The position numbers were made by a program, and so were the translations under genes. Below the pieces are notes generated by a model that worked only from the letters and a program-made list of their open reading frames with translations, searched no databases and was not told where the DNA came from. From Diaporthe sp. PMI_573 (taxonomy: Eukaryota > Ascomycota > Sordariomycetes > Diaporthales > Diaporthaceae), in the NCBI GenBank assembly GCA_021399435.1, contig JAJTUP010000143.1, forward strand, positions 1 to 64,000: a stretch of 64,000 bases of DNA, in the 5' to 3' direction. Shown one piece after another: positions 35,501-47,607 of the stretch (the first letter of the stretch is position 1; every line of letters starts with the position of its first letter).

Positions 35501-38500
35501 GAGGGTTCTAATTATAAGTTAATAAGTATACCTAATAGATTTAGCAATACTAGCAGGCAATAGGATTGAGTTTACCCACTTATAAGTACAGGCCGTTCTT
35601 GTTTTTAGATACAATCTGTAGATATACTAAGGATTGGGTTTTTTAATACCTTTAAGCATACACAGCTGACATACTTTGTGTTAAAGGTCTTCTATAAAAG
35701 AAACTAACAACTTCTAAATATTCTTGTTTTAGAAGATGCCAAGAATTTTATTACCTTCTTTAATACCAAGATAGGTTAAAGAAGGCTTGATTAGAGTGCC
35801 GATTACTACTAATTTCTAATCAGATTGCTCTAAATACATTTAAATGGCTAAAGTCTGTAGAATATATTTTTTTAAAACTTATGTACTATTACTAGGCGCT
35901 ATATAAAAAGGCTTCTGGTTCCTTTGTCCCAGGCTATACTTTATCTGGAAGTCTCCTAGTATAATATATATAAATAGGAAACCCTTTGATTTTTTAAAAA
36001 TCAGATTAGTGTTAAGAAAGAACAGCATTTTAAGAAGAATATAGTATATAATATTACAGGTTACATTATTAACAATAAAGAAAACTTGCTTTATCTAATT
36101 AGGGCTAATACAAATCTAGTCTTTAGTTACCCTAATTAGAGACAAGGCTTCTCTGTTATAGACTATAGAGGTTATATCCTTGAGAAGAGAATAAGCAAGC
36201 TAGTTTTAGCTACAATAGCTTAATAGTAGCAGATTTATCTCTACCCTAGTATCAAGTAAAGCCAGTAAAGGTATATATTAGTTGCTCCCTATACATACAA
36301 TAAGGAAAGCTAAACTATAATATTCTTGATTAATTACATCTAAAGTCAATATAGCTAGAGAGCTAATATAATATCTAATCATTATTAGGGTTAGAGCAGT
36401 TTCCCCTAGTAAGTTGCTTGTTGGAGCGCTAATAACTTTAATACTCGGGTACTAGTCTCTCTGTCTCCTTATTTTATAGACAGGTTTAAAAGGGACTTGC
36501 AAAATAGTCTTTGCCCTGTCCTGCAGGGCTTGTAGGCACCTAATTAGAGTAGTATTTGTCTTCCCAAGAGCTAGGAGATTAGAAGTACGTATCTTTACAG
36601 TTTCGCCAAGAATTGCCTGTATTACTACTTTTTCCGGAGGTAAGGTTTCTGCTAGTTGTCTTTTTGGCTTGGCGTAAGTTAGTTTTTCTGCCGCTGCCCT
36701 TGCTGCCATACTAACTTAATTATATTCTGTATGTCTAGCAAATTCTTCTACTATGTAGCTTTTCGAGTTATCTAGTTCCTTTCTGCTTAAACCGCTTAGA
36801 CTCGGCAAATTATTTTCAAAGTAAATATGTGTTTTAGGATAAGGGGTATCTGATATAGCTTTGTATATTGCCTTATTGCCTTGATCTAAAGTATCCTTTG
36901 TTACTTATTTCTTTTTTACAGTATTAACAAAGGTTTGTAGATCTTTTAAACAAATCTATTCTTTACCTATAGTAACGGTGTAGAGAGATAGGTCTAAGGT
37001 TATCGATATAGATCTAATTGCCGGCGGCTTTCTAGGTAGATTAAGATTCTAGACTAGTTTAACCTCTTCTAAGGCCGGGTTACCTCTAAATAATAGGTTT
37101 GCCTTAACAAGTTTTCGGTATTAAAGGATGTATGGTAAGTTGGTTCTACCTTTCTGTAATAGAAACTCTAGTTAGCCTCTGGTATATTTCTCAATTCTAA
37201 TTCCTTTCCGATTATAATAGAGTTAAATGCTGACAAGATCTAGGAATTCAGAATACCTATTTCAAGTATTTGCAATAGTGCCGAGGATTATTAAAGAACC
37301 CTCGTACTTTTCTACATAAAAGAGCCTATTAGTAACAAGCTTGTTAATCTTGTCACACTTATAGGCTATATGGTCTTCTCCTATATAGCCGTAGCATATA
37401 TACAGAGAGCCATCTTTCTTAAGCTAAACAGTAGAAACGCTATAAGCATTATTATTGTTATTACTCAAAGCTAGGGAGTAGATTTCCTAGCTACTAGGTC
37501 TCTAAACAGACCCCACTGCTCTTATTCTAGTCAGTCTAAGTTTAGTTTGTCGTCTATTATAAGAGGTTGCTTTAGTATAGCGTCTAAGTTATTTGTCAAT
37601 CTCCTTTTTCTCTTGTATTCTTAGCTACTTAATTTTCAAGTCAGTAAATTCATTTACAAGGTCGTCTATCCTCTATTTAAGAGAATTATTAACCTAACTC
37701 TTATACCAATTAGGCTAAACAACAGGTTCTAAATATATACCAGTAGGTTTTAAGTATCTTAGATTGTTACTCTATTTCTTCTCTATATACTATTAATTCT
37801 GCTAATTCTACAAGTCTATTTGGAAACAATTAAAAAGTCTTTTTACAGCTAGATAATAGTCCTGCTTAGAGTACTCTAATTCTCTGTTAAGGATAGATAA
37901 AAGCTTGTCCTTAAATTCTGTCTAGGGTATATTTTTAACCTTTTCCTTAGAGGCTAGTCTAAAAAGAAGCCACTTCTTGATTTAGGACGAGAGCGTCTTA
38001 TAGAAGGTCCTGCTTCCCTAATTAAACGTCTCTCCAGCTTTAATTAGCGCTTGGTTGTAGTTAGCAATCTTTTGTTTTTACTCCTTAAGGTTGTCTGAGG
38101 GATTCTGGCGGAGGATTGCTTTTATTACTAAGCCTGGATCTACTTGAGAGAAAGTATCACTGGTTTTAAAGTAGGCTAAGAGTTCCTGACTCTATAAAGC
38201 CCAGGTATTTAGCCTAGCAGTAACCTTCTTAATTAAATAGACTAGATCAGAGCCGGTATAGTATTGTTTCAACAAGGAAAGGATCTAGTCTGTTAAATAA
38301 GAGAATTAGCAAGCAGTATCCTCTAAGGCAGATATCAACTTAATAATGTTTATACTATTAAACCTTGGTACGTTAAGGTTGTATAATATAAGCGACACTA
38401 TTTAGGGCGGCATTATATTGCTATAGGGAAATGGATTAAATAGGTATTGGCCTATAGTGTTGGGCTTAGCTAAAAGGGGTTGTTATGGCTAAGTAGGAGG

Positions 38501-38701
38501 GTCCTAGGTAGAAGGTAAAGAGGTTTTGCCGGGAGACCCTTTTCCCTTAGGCTTAGGTTTCTTTAGTAACTAGTCTCTTCTATGCTCCTTTTCAGTCCTT
38601 TAGTGATTAGGAGGAATTAAAGAACCAGCAATTACTTACTGGTAGGTAGAGCTTAGAGTGAGTAAAGGCGGACGTGGCGGGCTTGAGCCTTTAGATGACA
38701 T
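32600..38701 (-). pseudogene. gag-pol polyprotein of Ty3 element B
   Basis: Reading leftward from ATG 38,701 (MSSKGSSPPRPP): a Gag region with helical segments, then a knuckle CYGYIGEDHIAYKC at about 37,345-37,400 (second Cys now Tyr). A clean 85-codon block at 36,452-36,709 precedes the protease LLDTRVEINLL at about 36,230. RT follows: YRLINNISKGN and VTIRDAFIPLAVD at 34,880-34,990, then PFLDNVAIRNPDTDYN at 34,640-34,680, where the family has LDD. RNase H is near 34,000-34,300. The integrase zinc domain (LGYQGQDITYSQIYAMYYWKG, ending AKCPKY) is at 33,350-33,470. Stops and lost catalytic residues show that it is dead. Confidence 0.85.
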
Positions 38702-39586
38702 AATCGGGAAACCCGGTATTTCAATAAAAGCAGCATCTTTGGTAGGGCCAGCTACTATAGATATTCTAGTACTAGATATAGTCAAAATAAAGTAATTAGA
38801 GCTGTAGGCTTATTAATAGTTAAGAAAATTAGTATTATCTAGAAAGATAAATATATTTATAGGTTGGTACTTAGTATAGTAATGATACTTCTAAATTCTC
38901 GTACCTTCTTAAGGTACTTTTCTTCTTCCCAGCATATATAGTCTCTTCTTAGAGTCTCCTATTAGCTTTGATTAAAAGCCATAATATCTTAGCCTTGCCT
39001 CTCTGTATACTCCTTGGGCTTTATGCTTATGCCCAAAAGTACCTTGCCGCAAACCTTGTCGCAACAGATATAGGGGCAATTATTACAATAGTGCTACTTT
39101 TTAACTAGACTTTAGTTGCTAAAGTAACTATAGAATCAGATTAAGGGCTGTTCTCCTCTAATCTAAGCTTGACAAATCCTGTAAAAGTCTAATCTTCTCC
39201 TTAACTAAGTGTTTTACAAGCAAATATGTCACTCTGCCAGAGCTTTAGCCGTTACTATGAAATGATCCCCGGCATGATAGCTAATGTTTATACCTTGGGC
39301 GTAAAGCTTAGTTAAGAGGGTACCCTTTAGAACCTCGGCAAGAGAGTAGGTTTAAAAGCAGGGTTCTTCCTATATACTTTAGTTATGCTTCTCTTATCTT
39401 TAGTTTAGTTACATAACTCTCTTCCTGGCAAGGCGTTTTCTCGGTAATTCTGATTAGGCATAGGTGAAATAATTCTGTACATGATTATAAAGAACAGGCA
39501 AGCTTTAGACCGACTCGTTAATCGTAAGCTCTTTCCTTAGTCTTCAAAGGTTACACAGTTAGCTCTGCCTGGGCCAGATTACTAGT

Positions 39587-39904
39587 AAAAATATGGATAC
39601 CAAGCCGAGCATAGGTATGCGTTCTACTAGCCCCTCTGAGCGAGAGAGAGGAAACTGCTAGAGGGCTCCAACGTAAAGAAAGAAGAGATAATAAAAAAGG
39701 GCCGGAAGGGCCACAAAGGCGATAAAAGCAGTAATTGGGTTTTAATTAGACAATATCACAGGTTATTAAATAATAATAATAGAAGAATAAGTTAAATTGT
39801 TACTTCGGCCCTCGAGAGGGACAGAAGTATGTCCGGTACTTATAGTACGGATGGCTAAGAAAAATTCATTACACTAGCTACGTAAAACACTGCACCCTGT
39901 AACA
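39587..39904 (-). repeat. 5' LTR of Ty3 element B
   Basis: This is the 318-bp partner of 27,946-28,263. On the minus strand it starts TGTTACAGGGTGCAG. Directly inside it the minus strand reads ACTAGTAATCTGGCCCAGGC, the position for a primer-binding site, though I cannot assign the tRNA. Confidence 0.92.
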
Positions 39905-40617
39905 ATGGTATAACTTTTTACCTGAGTTATATAATATTTAGGCCGCCCTCCCTTAGTTGTCGGCGTTGTAATATAGTAGGTATATAGCTATAGCTGGCCG
40001 CTATAATAAATTGAGCTGAAAGTATATACCTTGCCATTATATTATAGCCTCTCTATGCTATAGTTCTGCAAACTGTGTATAGCATGAAACCTAACTATGC
40101 TGTTATAGTAAGCCTAGTATGTTACCATAGCTAGACTACTATTAGGCCCTTTGACTTTTATGAAGAAGTTAGGCACTATTAGCTTGTTTAGCATAGTTGA
40201 TGGTATGATGTGGCTAGTGAGCTTATTATAGATAGACTAAGCCAGCTGTTCTAGATAGGCGCCATAATAGATATCTGGCTTAGGCGCTACGATAGTATTG
40301 TTTATAAGCAGCTTAAGGTTTGTAAATACTATATTCCTAGCATAGTAGCGGCTAGCTTAACTTAAACTAAGAATGGTGGGGATGACATTTGCTAGTATGT
40401 TGTCTTTATCCTTAGCCTGGTTGTTTCTCTCCTGAAAGGCCTCAAATGTACCGTTAGAGAACGTAGAAGGCGAGAGTGACGGCCTTGGGACTGCCAGGGT
40501 TGCCTTTTTTTCTTTTAAGTCTAGCTTCCGCGATTTCTAAGTTGGGTGGATAGTATATTCAGTTAGATATAGGTTGAAGTCGCGGTTATAGTTGCTCGAC
40601 TTCTTTGTCTTTGCCAT
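39905..40617 (-). pseudogene. 5' part of the split fungal hypothetical gene (DUF7924-like)
   Basis: From the ATG at 40,617 the minus strand reads MAKTKKSSNYNRDFNLYL, later PRPSLSPSTFSNGTFEAFQ, NVIPTILS, IVFTNLKLL, LTSHIIPSTMLNKL and VPNFFIKVKGPNSSLAMV. It ends GGRPKYYITQVKSYTI at the TE junction. This order (PRPSLSPS, IPFTNLxxL, HIIPST, PNFFLxxKGPDGS, GGRPEYYMTQLxxW) is that of a very common fungal protein family I associate with DUF7924. It is a proposed PD-(D/E)XK-nuclease-like domain with no assigned cellular role. The PNFF...KGP core survives; several TAG stops do not fit a working gene. The true start may be further right. Confidence 0.65.
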
Positions 40618-41780
40618 TACTGTAATAGGAAGGGTCGAGGCTAGATCTATAGACCTAGTCCTCTAGCTTTGCAAAGATTGGCTTATATTTATAGCAACAG
40701 GGTATTAATAGTTAATTAGTGGGTAGGGGTATTATATGGACTTATTAGAAAGATGCTTTGTAGACTAAGCTTATATTAACTTGCTCTTTTAAGATTACGT
40801 AAATTTAGACCGCTATGTCTAGCAAACTGGGCTAGCTCTTAAGAGGTCGTAGCATGTAAGAAGACGTGTCTGCTGAAACTGGCTGGAGGAGAGAGAGGAG
40901 AGGGATTATAGCGCTAAGTTTGAGTCTATCTGTTGAGTTCTTTTAAGGCCCTATAGCTTAAACTGATCTTGAACAGTCTGTCTTAAAACTTGGGGGGGTA
41001 TTTCTAAGATGCCTAAGCTTTGAGTTTGACTTTGTTTCTTATCTTAGTTTTCTTCACTAAAGGGTTAAGGTTAGCTTGTAAAGGCTTGTTGGCGTACTGT
41101 TGCTTTTGATTATATGGTTTTGCTATAAGTGACCTATTGTTAAGAGTTAAAATGGGGTAAGGGGTTAAGGGATATTCGGGCTGCCGTAAAAGTTGCTATG
41201 TTGTATTAGGTTGTTTGTATTTAAGCTGGTGCTGCAGGAAATAGTGTGATAGTTGGTGGTGGTGTGGGAGAAAGCTTTGATTGATTGGAGAGAAAGGTTT
41301 CGTTATCTATGAGGGTCGGCGGCTAATTCCCCCGGCACGCTGTTAGCCTACTATTAGTTAACCAGTTTAGTAGTGAGTAATTATTTAAAGCATGAGAAGG
41401 GCTTGATCTGACGTTACAGAATTTAATTATAGGTGACGTTGGGACAGATTTGATTGGAAGAACACGTTAGTACAACGCGTGCCGGTAGGGTAGAGTGGGT
41501 GACTTTCATTTCTTTAAGATGCTGCTGTCCAACTATTAGCCGCTCAGATGGGAGCCGCGCAAAAGCATAGAATGCCCGCGCGGAAATCTGCCTATGGACT
41601 TTTTGCGCCGTTATGTGACTTTGTGTACTCGCGCTGACTTACCGACTCCATATCCACCGTAGCCTGTCTCATACTGCACCCTATCTTGACACAACGCTCG
41701 TTAATTAAGATAAAGGTATGGCTTACTGCGTGGCGGAAACATAGCCTTATATACTTACGCTTAGTGTCTTATAGAATATA
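40618..41780. other. Mixed-composition DNA upstream of two decayed genes
   Basis: This stretch lies between two divergently oriented pseudogenes. From about 41,270 to 41,700 the base composition is near normal. It was probably their shared upstream region. No ORF is called. Confidence 0.5.
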
Positions 41781-42777
41781 ATGATTAAAGAGAAGTATCG
41801 CGTCAATTACAGGATCGGCAAGGGCGGTTTCGGCCTTGTTTATATAGGTATGTTTAGTGTTTGGTTAGGGGCTTTATGCTAATAATCTGAGATTGACCTT
41901 ATAGGAATCAATGTTCTTACTAAAGAAGATGTTGTGATCAAGCTGATGTATGATTAAAGAGGGCCTTAGATGCTTAAGGACAAGGTAAATACTTACCGAG
42001 CCCTTTTTAGTAGAGTTAGAATTTCTTAAGTCCTATAGTTTGGCTATAAGGGTAATTACTACGTTTTAGTCTAAATACTTCTTGGCCTATCTCTAGAGGA
42101 CTTACTAAACTACTATAGTTGATACTTATTACTTAAGACTGTCCTCCTTATTATAGACTAGGCAATTTCTCGAATCGAGTATATTTACTCTAAAGATTTT
42201 CTCTATTACAATATTAAACCAGACAATTTCCTTATAGGAGTTAGTAAGCAAGGCAATATACTGTATACTATCGACTTTGGTTTAGCAAAAGAGCTCTGTA
42301 ACGTAGAAATAGACTAACTATATAGAACAGGCCGCTCTTTTAGCAGAACTAGGCAATATATAAGCCTTAATAACCACTATAGACATAGTATATATATAAA
42401 ACCTAAGGGACCTTTCTTCTGCTAACAGTATTAGTGTAGAGTAGTTATAGAGTAATGATTTAGAGTCTCTAGGGTATATACTTATCTACTTAGTATAGGG
42501 TAAGTTACTCTAGTAAGGCCTACAAGCTGCCACTAAAGAAGAAAAGGACGAACTAGTAAAAGAGAAGAAAACTAATATACTGGTAGAATTAATCTATAAG
42601 GGCCTACTAAAGGAATTTGTTGCGTATATTAAGTATACTAGGTTACTTATATTCTACGACAAGCCTGACTATTACTATCTATGCTACTGTTTCCGTCGCT
42701 TGTTTAAATCCAGAGGCTTTGTATATAACAATGTATATAACTAGACAGAGAAGCGGTTTTATAAGATACAGAGGTAA
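41781..42777 (+). pseudogene. Casein-kinase-I-like protein kinase, RIP-degraded
   Basis: The frame starts MIKEKYRVNYRIGKGGFGLVY (Gly-rich loop intact). A likely intron of 57 nt follows (41,848-41,904, GTATGT...TATAG, with a GCTAAT branch-type site). Then come VVIKL (ATP-binding Lys), [35 protein letters not shown], a [11 protein letters not shown] segment with intact DFG, LNNHY, ESLGYILIYL and KPDYYYL, ending at a TAA at 42,775. GPSLEDLF, the [21 protein letters not shown] region and FDDKPDY are hallmarks of the CK1 family. The catalytic loop Asp is Asn and His is Tyr. Multiple TAG/TAA codons confirm loss of function. Its 3' end coincides with the edge of the AT-rich compartment. Confidence 0.85.
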
Positions 42778-44185
42778 ACAGCCGGTGTCTTAGAATTAAA
42801 TCCTTTATGAGGACTAGTGCACGTACATGGAGGATTAATGCTAATGGGGGCGGCGGTCGATACGGCGGGTATTGTCGGCTCCGTCATTGATGACGCGGCT
42901 TCATAGTCGTTATTTTCGGATGCTAGTGTGAATCTTCAGCATGTTGGTTGATCTGGAGCTGAGATTTCTCCAACCTTCCACTGGGTATGCCCGATATGAT
43001 TGGCTGATCTACATTTCTCGCAGGTGCGAAGGTCGGTTCTACCCTAAGCCCGCTGTACTTTCCCCCCTATTCCCAACAGAGGTCAACGGGGCCCACGGAC
43101 ATTCAAGACGCCTTGGAAGGATTTTCAATCCATGTTAGTACTTTTTTGGCGGTCTCGGTACTGTGGTACCTAGATAGGTCTTTTTTGGTTTTATTCCCGT
43201 CATACTTGCAAGTAGGCTGAGCTCCAACATGCATGCGGCAGCCAGATCCTTGGAAAATAACGTCTTATGAGATTTTCTCCCCCTCGAGAGATAGGGGAGA
43301 ACATGTCCTAACTCACGACACACTGTGACGACAGTGCCCTATTAAAACCAACCACAACCGGGCACACCTGAAATAAATAACGGAGTAAAAAGTTGGCAAA
43401 AGTTCATACACCAGAGTGGATCTCAACCACTCCCAACTTGTCTTGAAGCGATTGCAACTGTCAGCTGTAAGGAACACCAAATCTCGTTTCAAGTTGCTCC
43501 ACGCACATCCATTACAAAGACAAGATGCGAGAGTTTCCTGTGCTACATGAGCTTGAGTAGCTGTCAAGGCCTGGATAGTTCGACCTACCTGTCTCTGAGT
43601 CTGGAAGGTGACTCGGCGGCGTGGTTTCCGCTCACTAATAGCACATGTGATTATCAATGAAGAAAAGCTGGTGCGTAATTGCCCCCATGTATCTTTGCAC
43701 TGGGCTGCAACGGGGATGCAAGGCCTCCATCCCGGGTGGAGTTGTGAGACTTTGGAGCCGGATCTCCACCGGAACCCCGAGGAATAGTGCAATGCCAGGT
43801 CTTTCTGTCCTTGTCTCCTGAATGCACGACGGATGCTCTAGCCAACAACAGCAATGGGGCTGCGGGATGCATCCATTCGATCCAGTTGACTGGTCGCACC
43901 TGTGGCTGCTTCCCAAGCGAGCCTAGAAAACGAGCTCCGATTTCACTTCCGAAGTGGATGAGCATAGTGCCAATCTTGTGTCACAACGAGCAGGAAGAAA
44001 TTTGTGCTGTCCACGCCAAACCCCTCAGCATTGATCAGTCACAAGCCAACATCGTGAAATCCTGGTTTAGCTGGGACCTCTCGATTTCGCATAGTCACCG
44101 TCGTCATCGTCGCTGTCATTTCTGCACAGCCTTGTGAGAGAATTTCCTGGAAGCTGTTCCGCCTGAAGAGCATTCGAGCTCCAGT
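42778..44185. other. Normal-GC upstream region of the FAD oxidase gene
   Basis: Composition switches to normal at about 42,800. Several overlapping open frames on both strands (up to 159 codons at 43,313-43,792, minus) show no domain, no conserved-looking segment and mutual overlap. I see no supported gene. Confidence 0.5.
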
Positions 44186-45808
44186 ATGAGACCCGAACCG
44201 ACCATTGGCCTTGCCGCTGCTGCGGTGTTTGCAGATTTCACCAGGCTGGACCAGCACCCACTTGATTCCCCCGCCATCACATGCGTAAGTATCATACTTG
44301 CTGACCAAGACGGCGAACATCCTGGCTGACCATGGATTAGTGCCAGGCCCTCGTCGGACAAGGCCTCCGTGTACTCTACCCCGACTCCACTGAGTACAAG
44401 GAGCGCACGGAATCGTACTGGTCTGTGGCCGCACAGTTGACTCCATGGTGCATCGTGCAGCCCAGTAACGCGCAGGAAGTGTCCACGGCTCTCCTGACGC
44501 TCCTGGACGATCCGGAATGTGGGATCGCGGTGCGCAGCGGCGGGCACACCACGTTTGCCGGTGCCAACAATATCGTCGAGGGCGCTACCATTGACCTCGG
44601 CAACATGAACAGCACGACGTATCACCCCGAGAAAGGCACTGCTTCTATTCAACCGGGAAGCACCTGGTTGCAAGTATACCGGACTCTCGACGCTCTCGGT
44701 GCTGCCGTGCCTGGTGGCCGTGTTGGTACTGTAGGTGTTGCAGGCCTCATCCTAGGCGGCGGCATCTCTTTCTACTCGGCCAAGCAGGGCATGGTCTGTG
44801 ACAATGTCGTTGGCTATGAGATGGTCGCATCTACTGGGGACATTATGTATGTTACTAAAGATACCTATCCTGATTTGTTTAAGGCGTTGAAAGGAGGTGG
44901 CCCAAACTTCGGGATCGTTACTAGGTTCGACATGACGGCTTTCGAGACGCCGAAGCTCTGGGGCGGCGCGGTGATTTACAACAAGACGGCAGGCTCTGAA
45001 CTTCTCAGCTCGACGGTAGACTTTGTGGATAATGTGGAAAATGACCAGGCTAGCTCTAGCATTGTATTCTGGACATACCAGCCGTTACTTCGGGACACCG
45101 TCGTGATTGCGGCGTACGAGAACACCGACGGTGTTGTGGCCGGACCGTCTTTTGAGAAATATCTCGCCATTCCTGGGAACCTATCATCGACAATGCGGGT
45201 GACGAACATCTCTGACCTAACCCATGAGTTGGAACAGCCAACAGGCTACATGTAAGTGCAAGCGACGTGTCTCGAATGACAACCACTGCTAAGATGAATT
45301 ACTGCACAGTCATATCTGGTTCACACTCTCCTTCAAGAACGACGTGCGAGTCCTCGAGCACGCCGTGTCAACGCACAACCAACTCGTAGATGACATGCTC
45401 GCGCAGTCCCCGGACGGCGACTTCATCACCCAGTGCATGTTTCAGCCTCTGTCCCCCATCTTCGCCAAGCACGGGACCGCACGCGGCGGCAACGTCCTCG
45501 GCATCGACAGGATCACCGACAACGCGGTGCTGTGGCTCGCGACGCTGGCCGTGAAGGGGGCCGAACAGGAGGAGTTCGGGAGGGCCAAGATGTCGGCGTG
45601 GGTGGAGAGCGTGAGCGGTTTCGCGAAGTCCGTGGGGTCCGATGTCGAGTGGCAGTATCTTAACTATGCCGACTACTCGCAGGATCCGCTGAGTAGTTAC
45701 GGCTGGGAGAATGTCGAGCTCATCCGGGCAGCGGCAGAGAAGTATGACCCCATGGGCGTTTTCCAGTCCAGGGTCCCTGGAGGCTTCAAAATCTCGAGCT
45801 TACCTTGA
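44186..45808 (+). CDS. FAD-linked oxidoreductase, BBE-type, 502 aa, three exons
   Basis: The exons are 44,186-44,284, 44,341-45,251 and 45,310-45,808. The introns, of 56 and 58 nt, are GTAAGT...TTAG and GTAAGT...ACAG. Joined, they give 502 residues, usual for the family. An FAD-binding (PCMH-type) domain spans about residues 60-230. SGGHTTFAG carries His102, the expected covalent flavin attachment site. LILGGGISFYSAKQG follows, then the second FAD subdomain contact VCDNVVGYE, and KGGGPNFGIVT. The C-terminal BBE segment has YLNYADYSQDP and EKYDPMGVFQSR. The second, cysteinyl flavin link of bicovalent members is not evident. Such enzymes oxidise alcohols, sugars or alkaloid/polyketide intermediates with O2 and are often secreted; the N-terminus (GLAAAAVFADF) is only weakly signal-like. 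The substrate is unknown. No damage is seen. Confidence 0.9.
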
Positions 45809-46593
45809 GTGGGATAGGCAGATGCCGGAGTGAGCGATGCTCGATTATGTAATATCTTGGCTTTGTATTTTCAGCTCTCCTGGATCTCGGAGTCAGCGTC
45901 AGAATAAATGCGCCGATATTTCATCGGTGAATATGCATATGCTCGAGATCCGTCTCTTCAGTCAAGGCTGACAAGTAGGGGGTTGTTGACTTTCGTACAC
46001 CAAACAACTCCTTTCTCCCAACAGTATGATTCAACGGCGGCCTTCTCCCCGCCGGAGGAGCACCCAATGGACCGAACCCTAGACCTGATATCTCGAACAA
46101 GCAGGACGCTCCTCTGCTTTGACGACGTTGCATCTCGCACTCGCTTGATTTTCCTATTTCCCGTTAAACCCGGGCCAATATCTCGCGTAGAGCTCGGCAG
46201 ATCCTTGCACTGACACGCTGGGATCATGGATTGACGACTTCAGGAGCATGCCAAAACGACCTCAAGGATCACCGTCACATCAAGTGGCCCAATCGCTGAT
46301 TTGCGACAAAACACTGAAAACGCGCTTTCGCCCAAACCTTCCCCCACTGCACTTACCCCACCTCCACCCTCACCTTTCCTCCACCCTCACCTTTCCTCCA
46401 CCCTCACCTTTCCTCCACCTTTAACGCAACCTCAACTATTGCACTAATATCGCTCTACTAATGCGCAAGCCTTGGCATCATTTAATCAAAACCCATTACA
46501 AGCTTTGCAAGCCTCCATCAGCCTTAATTGCCCCTAAAAAGCCTTAACTGCAATACTATACTATAAACTTAAAGAAAGCCTAAGCGCGCACCT
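45809..46593. other. Downstream intergenic DNA of the FAD oxidase
   Basis: Open frames at 45,908-46,227 overlap on both strands and lack recognisable features; I do not call them. A minisatellite follows (46,362-46,420). There is no gene. Confidence 0.5.
46362..46420 (+). repeat. 17-bp minisatellite
   Basis: About 3.4 tandem copies of CTCCACCCTCACCTTTC lie near the boundary between the first gene island and the following repeat block. Confidence 0.9.
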
Positions 46594-46930
46594 TGTTGTC
46601 ACGACCCTGACAGAAATAGAACCAGCGGTTGGTTCTGAAAAGGAACAAGCTCTACTAGGCTAGTGCAGCCGGCCAGGCAAGCAGCACAAAGAACCACGTC
46701 ACAGGTTACATAATCGTTACTTAGGTAAACAGGATTAATTAGAGTAATAATTAATCACAGTAATCTAACACTAAGGAGCAATAGGAGCAACTAGCACTCT
46801 TAGCACTCTACTATACTAAATTACTAGAAGTAACTAACGCTATAAATAAGCCACACTAAAGAGATAGATATATAAGGACATACTCGTTACTAAATAGCTA
46901 GATAATATAGATAGCTCTTTAGCAGTTAAT
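46594..46930 (+). repeat. Possible Ty3-type LTR fragment
   Basis: The sequence opens TGTTGTCACGACCCTGACAG followed by AAATAGAACCAGCGGTTGG. The opening resembles LTR starts I recall from fungal Ty3 elements. It decays into AT-rich sequence. No second copy is in the window, so it would be a solo or truncated LTR. The right end is arbitrary. Confidence 0.35.
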
Positions 46931-47075
46931 CTAAGTATTTACCCTAAATAGCTTTTATTAGCTTATAATTATTATTAAAGACCCTATTACTTAATTAACC
47001 ACCTTATTATATATCTTAGATATAAACTCTAATCTATAGTTTAGAAGACCTAGGAAATCTTAATTATTATATTTT

Positions 47076-47607
47076 TGTTAAACGGAAACGCTTGTGTGGG
47101 CGCTGCACGTAAGGGGTTACCCTAGACTTCACGTAGGGAGTTACCCTAGACTTGGCACTTTTTCGGCTAAGTGCCTATGTGGCGTGCGCGCCGGCAGATG
47201 AGTTTGGTGGCCGTGAGTCGATTTTTTTGGCTATTGTAAGACCCTAACTTCGAACCTCTGCATTCCCCTTATTTCTTACCCAAAAAGCATATAACCTAGT
47301 TCATTAGATAGCCTGATTTCTGAAGTTTATCTGTATTTAGTTTGGTTACTGTCAGGGTTAGGGTTGGCTGGCTATTTAAAGCTAAAGATAGTGGGTCTAA
47401 GGGCCGAATTTTCCGGCCTCCCTATCTGCGCACCAGAGCCAACCGCAGCGTGCCCAGGGTTGAGGTCATGTCGGAGGGACTGTGAGGAGGGCTGACAGAA
47501 GCCCACTCAAATTCAATGCAAAGTTGTCCAAACCATTCTCAAGCGTTCCAACAAGACCTCAGTGCACCCTACTGCTACCTGACTCTCATTTGATCCACCA
47601 ACCTTCA
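47076..47607 (+). repeat. R530 dispersed repeat, copy B
   Basis: This is a full-length copy starting TGTTAAACGGAAACGCT and ending ACCTTCA. With copy D it shares two traits absent from A and C: a GGCACTTTTTCGGCTAAGTGCC hairpin-type insertion near 47,155-47,175 and a 3' end containing GATCCACCAACC. The telomere-like AGGGTTAGGGTT is near 47,354-47,365. Confidence 0.88.

Larger units (their letters stand above)
27946..39904 (-). mobile_element. Ty3/gypsy LTR retrotransposon B, approx. 12 kb, RIP-degraded
   Basis: Two 318-bp direct repeats bound it, with the duplication ATGGT at 27,941-27,945 and 39,905-39,909. The interrupted gene reads through this junction in frame, which supports the duplication independently. 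Gag-pol is on the minus strand from an ATG at 38,701. A purine tract (AAAGGGGTA on the minus strand) abuts the left LTR, fitting a 3' polypurine tract. The element is unusually long. About 4 kb between integrase and the 3' LTR is not gag-pol, and it carries a Cys-rich ORF on the opposite strand (30,822-31,688). Confidence 0.92.

Noticed and set aside
43313..44137. Overlapping ORFs up to 159 codons upstream of the FAD oxidase
   Set aside because: No motif, competing frames on both strands, and position typical of a promoter region.
44039..44673. Minus-strand ORFs up to 185 codons over the FAD oxidase
   Set aside because: Shadows of the well-supported + strand exons.
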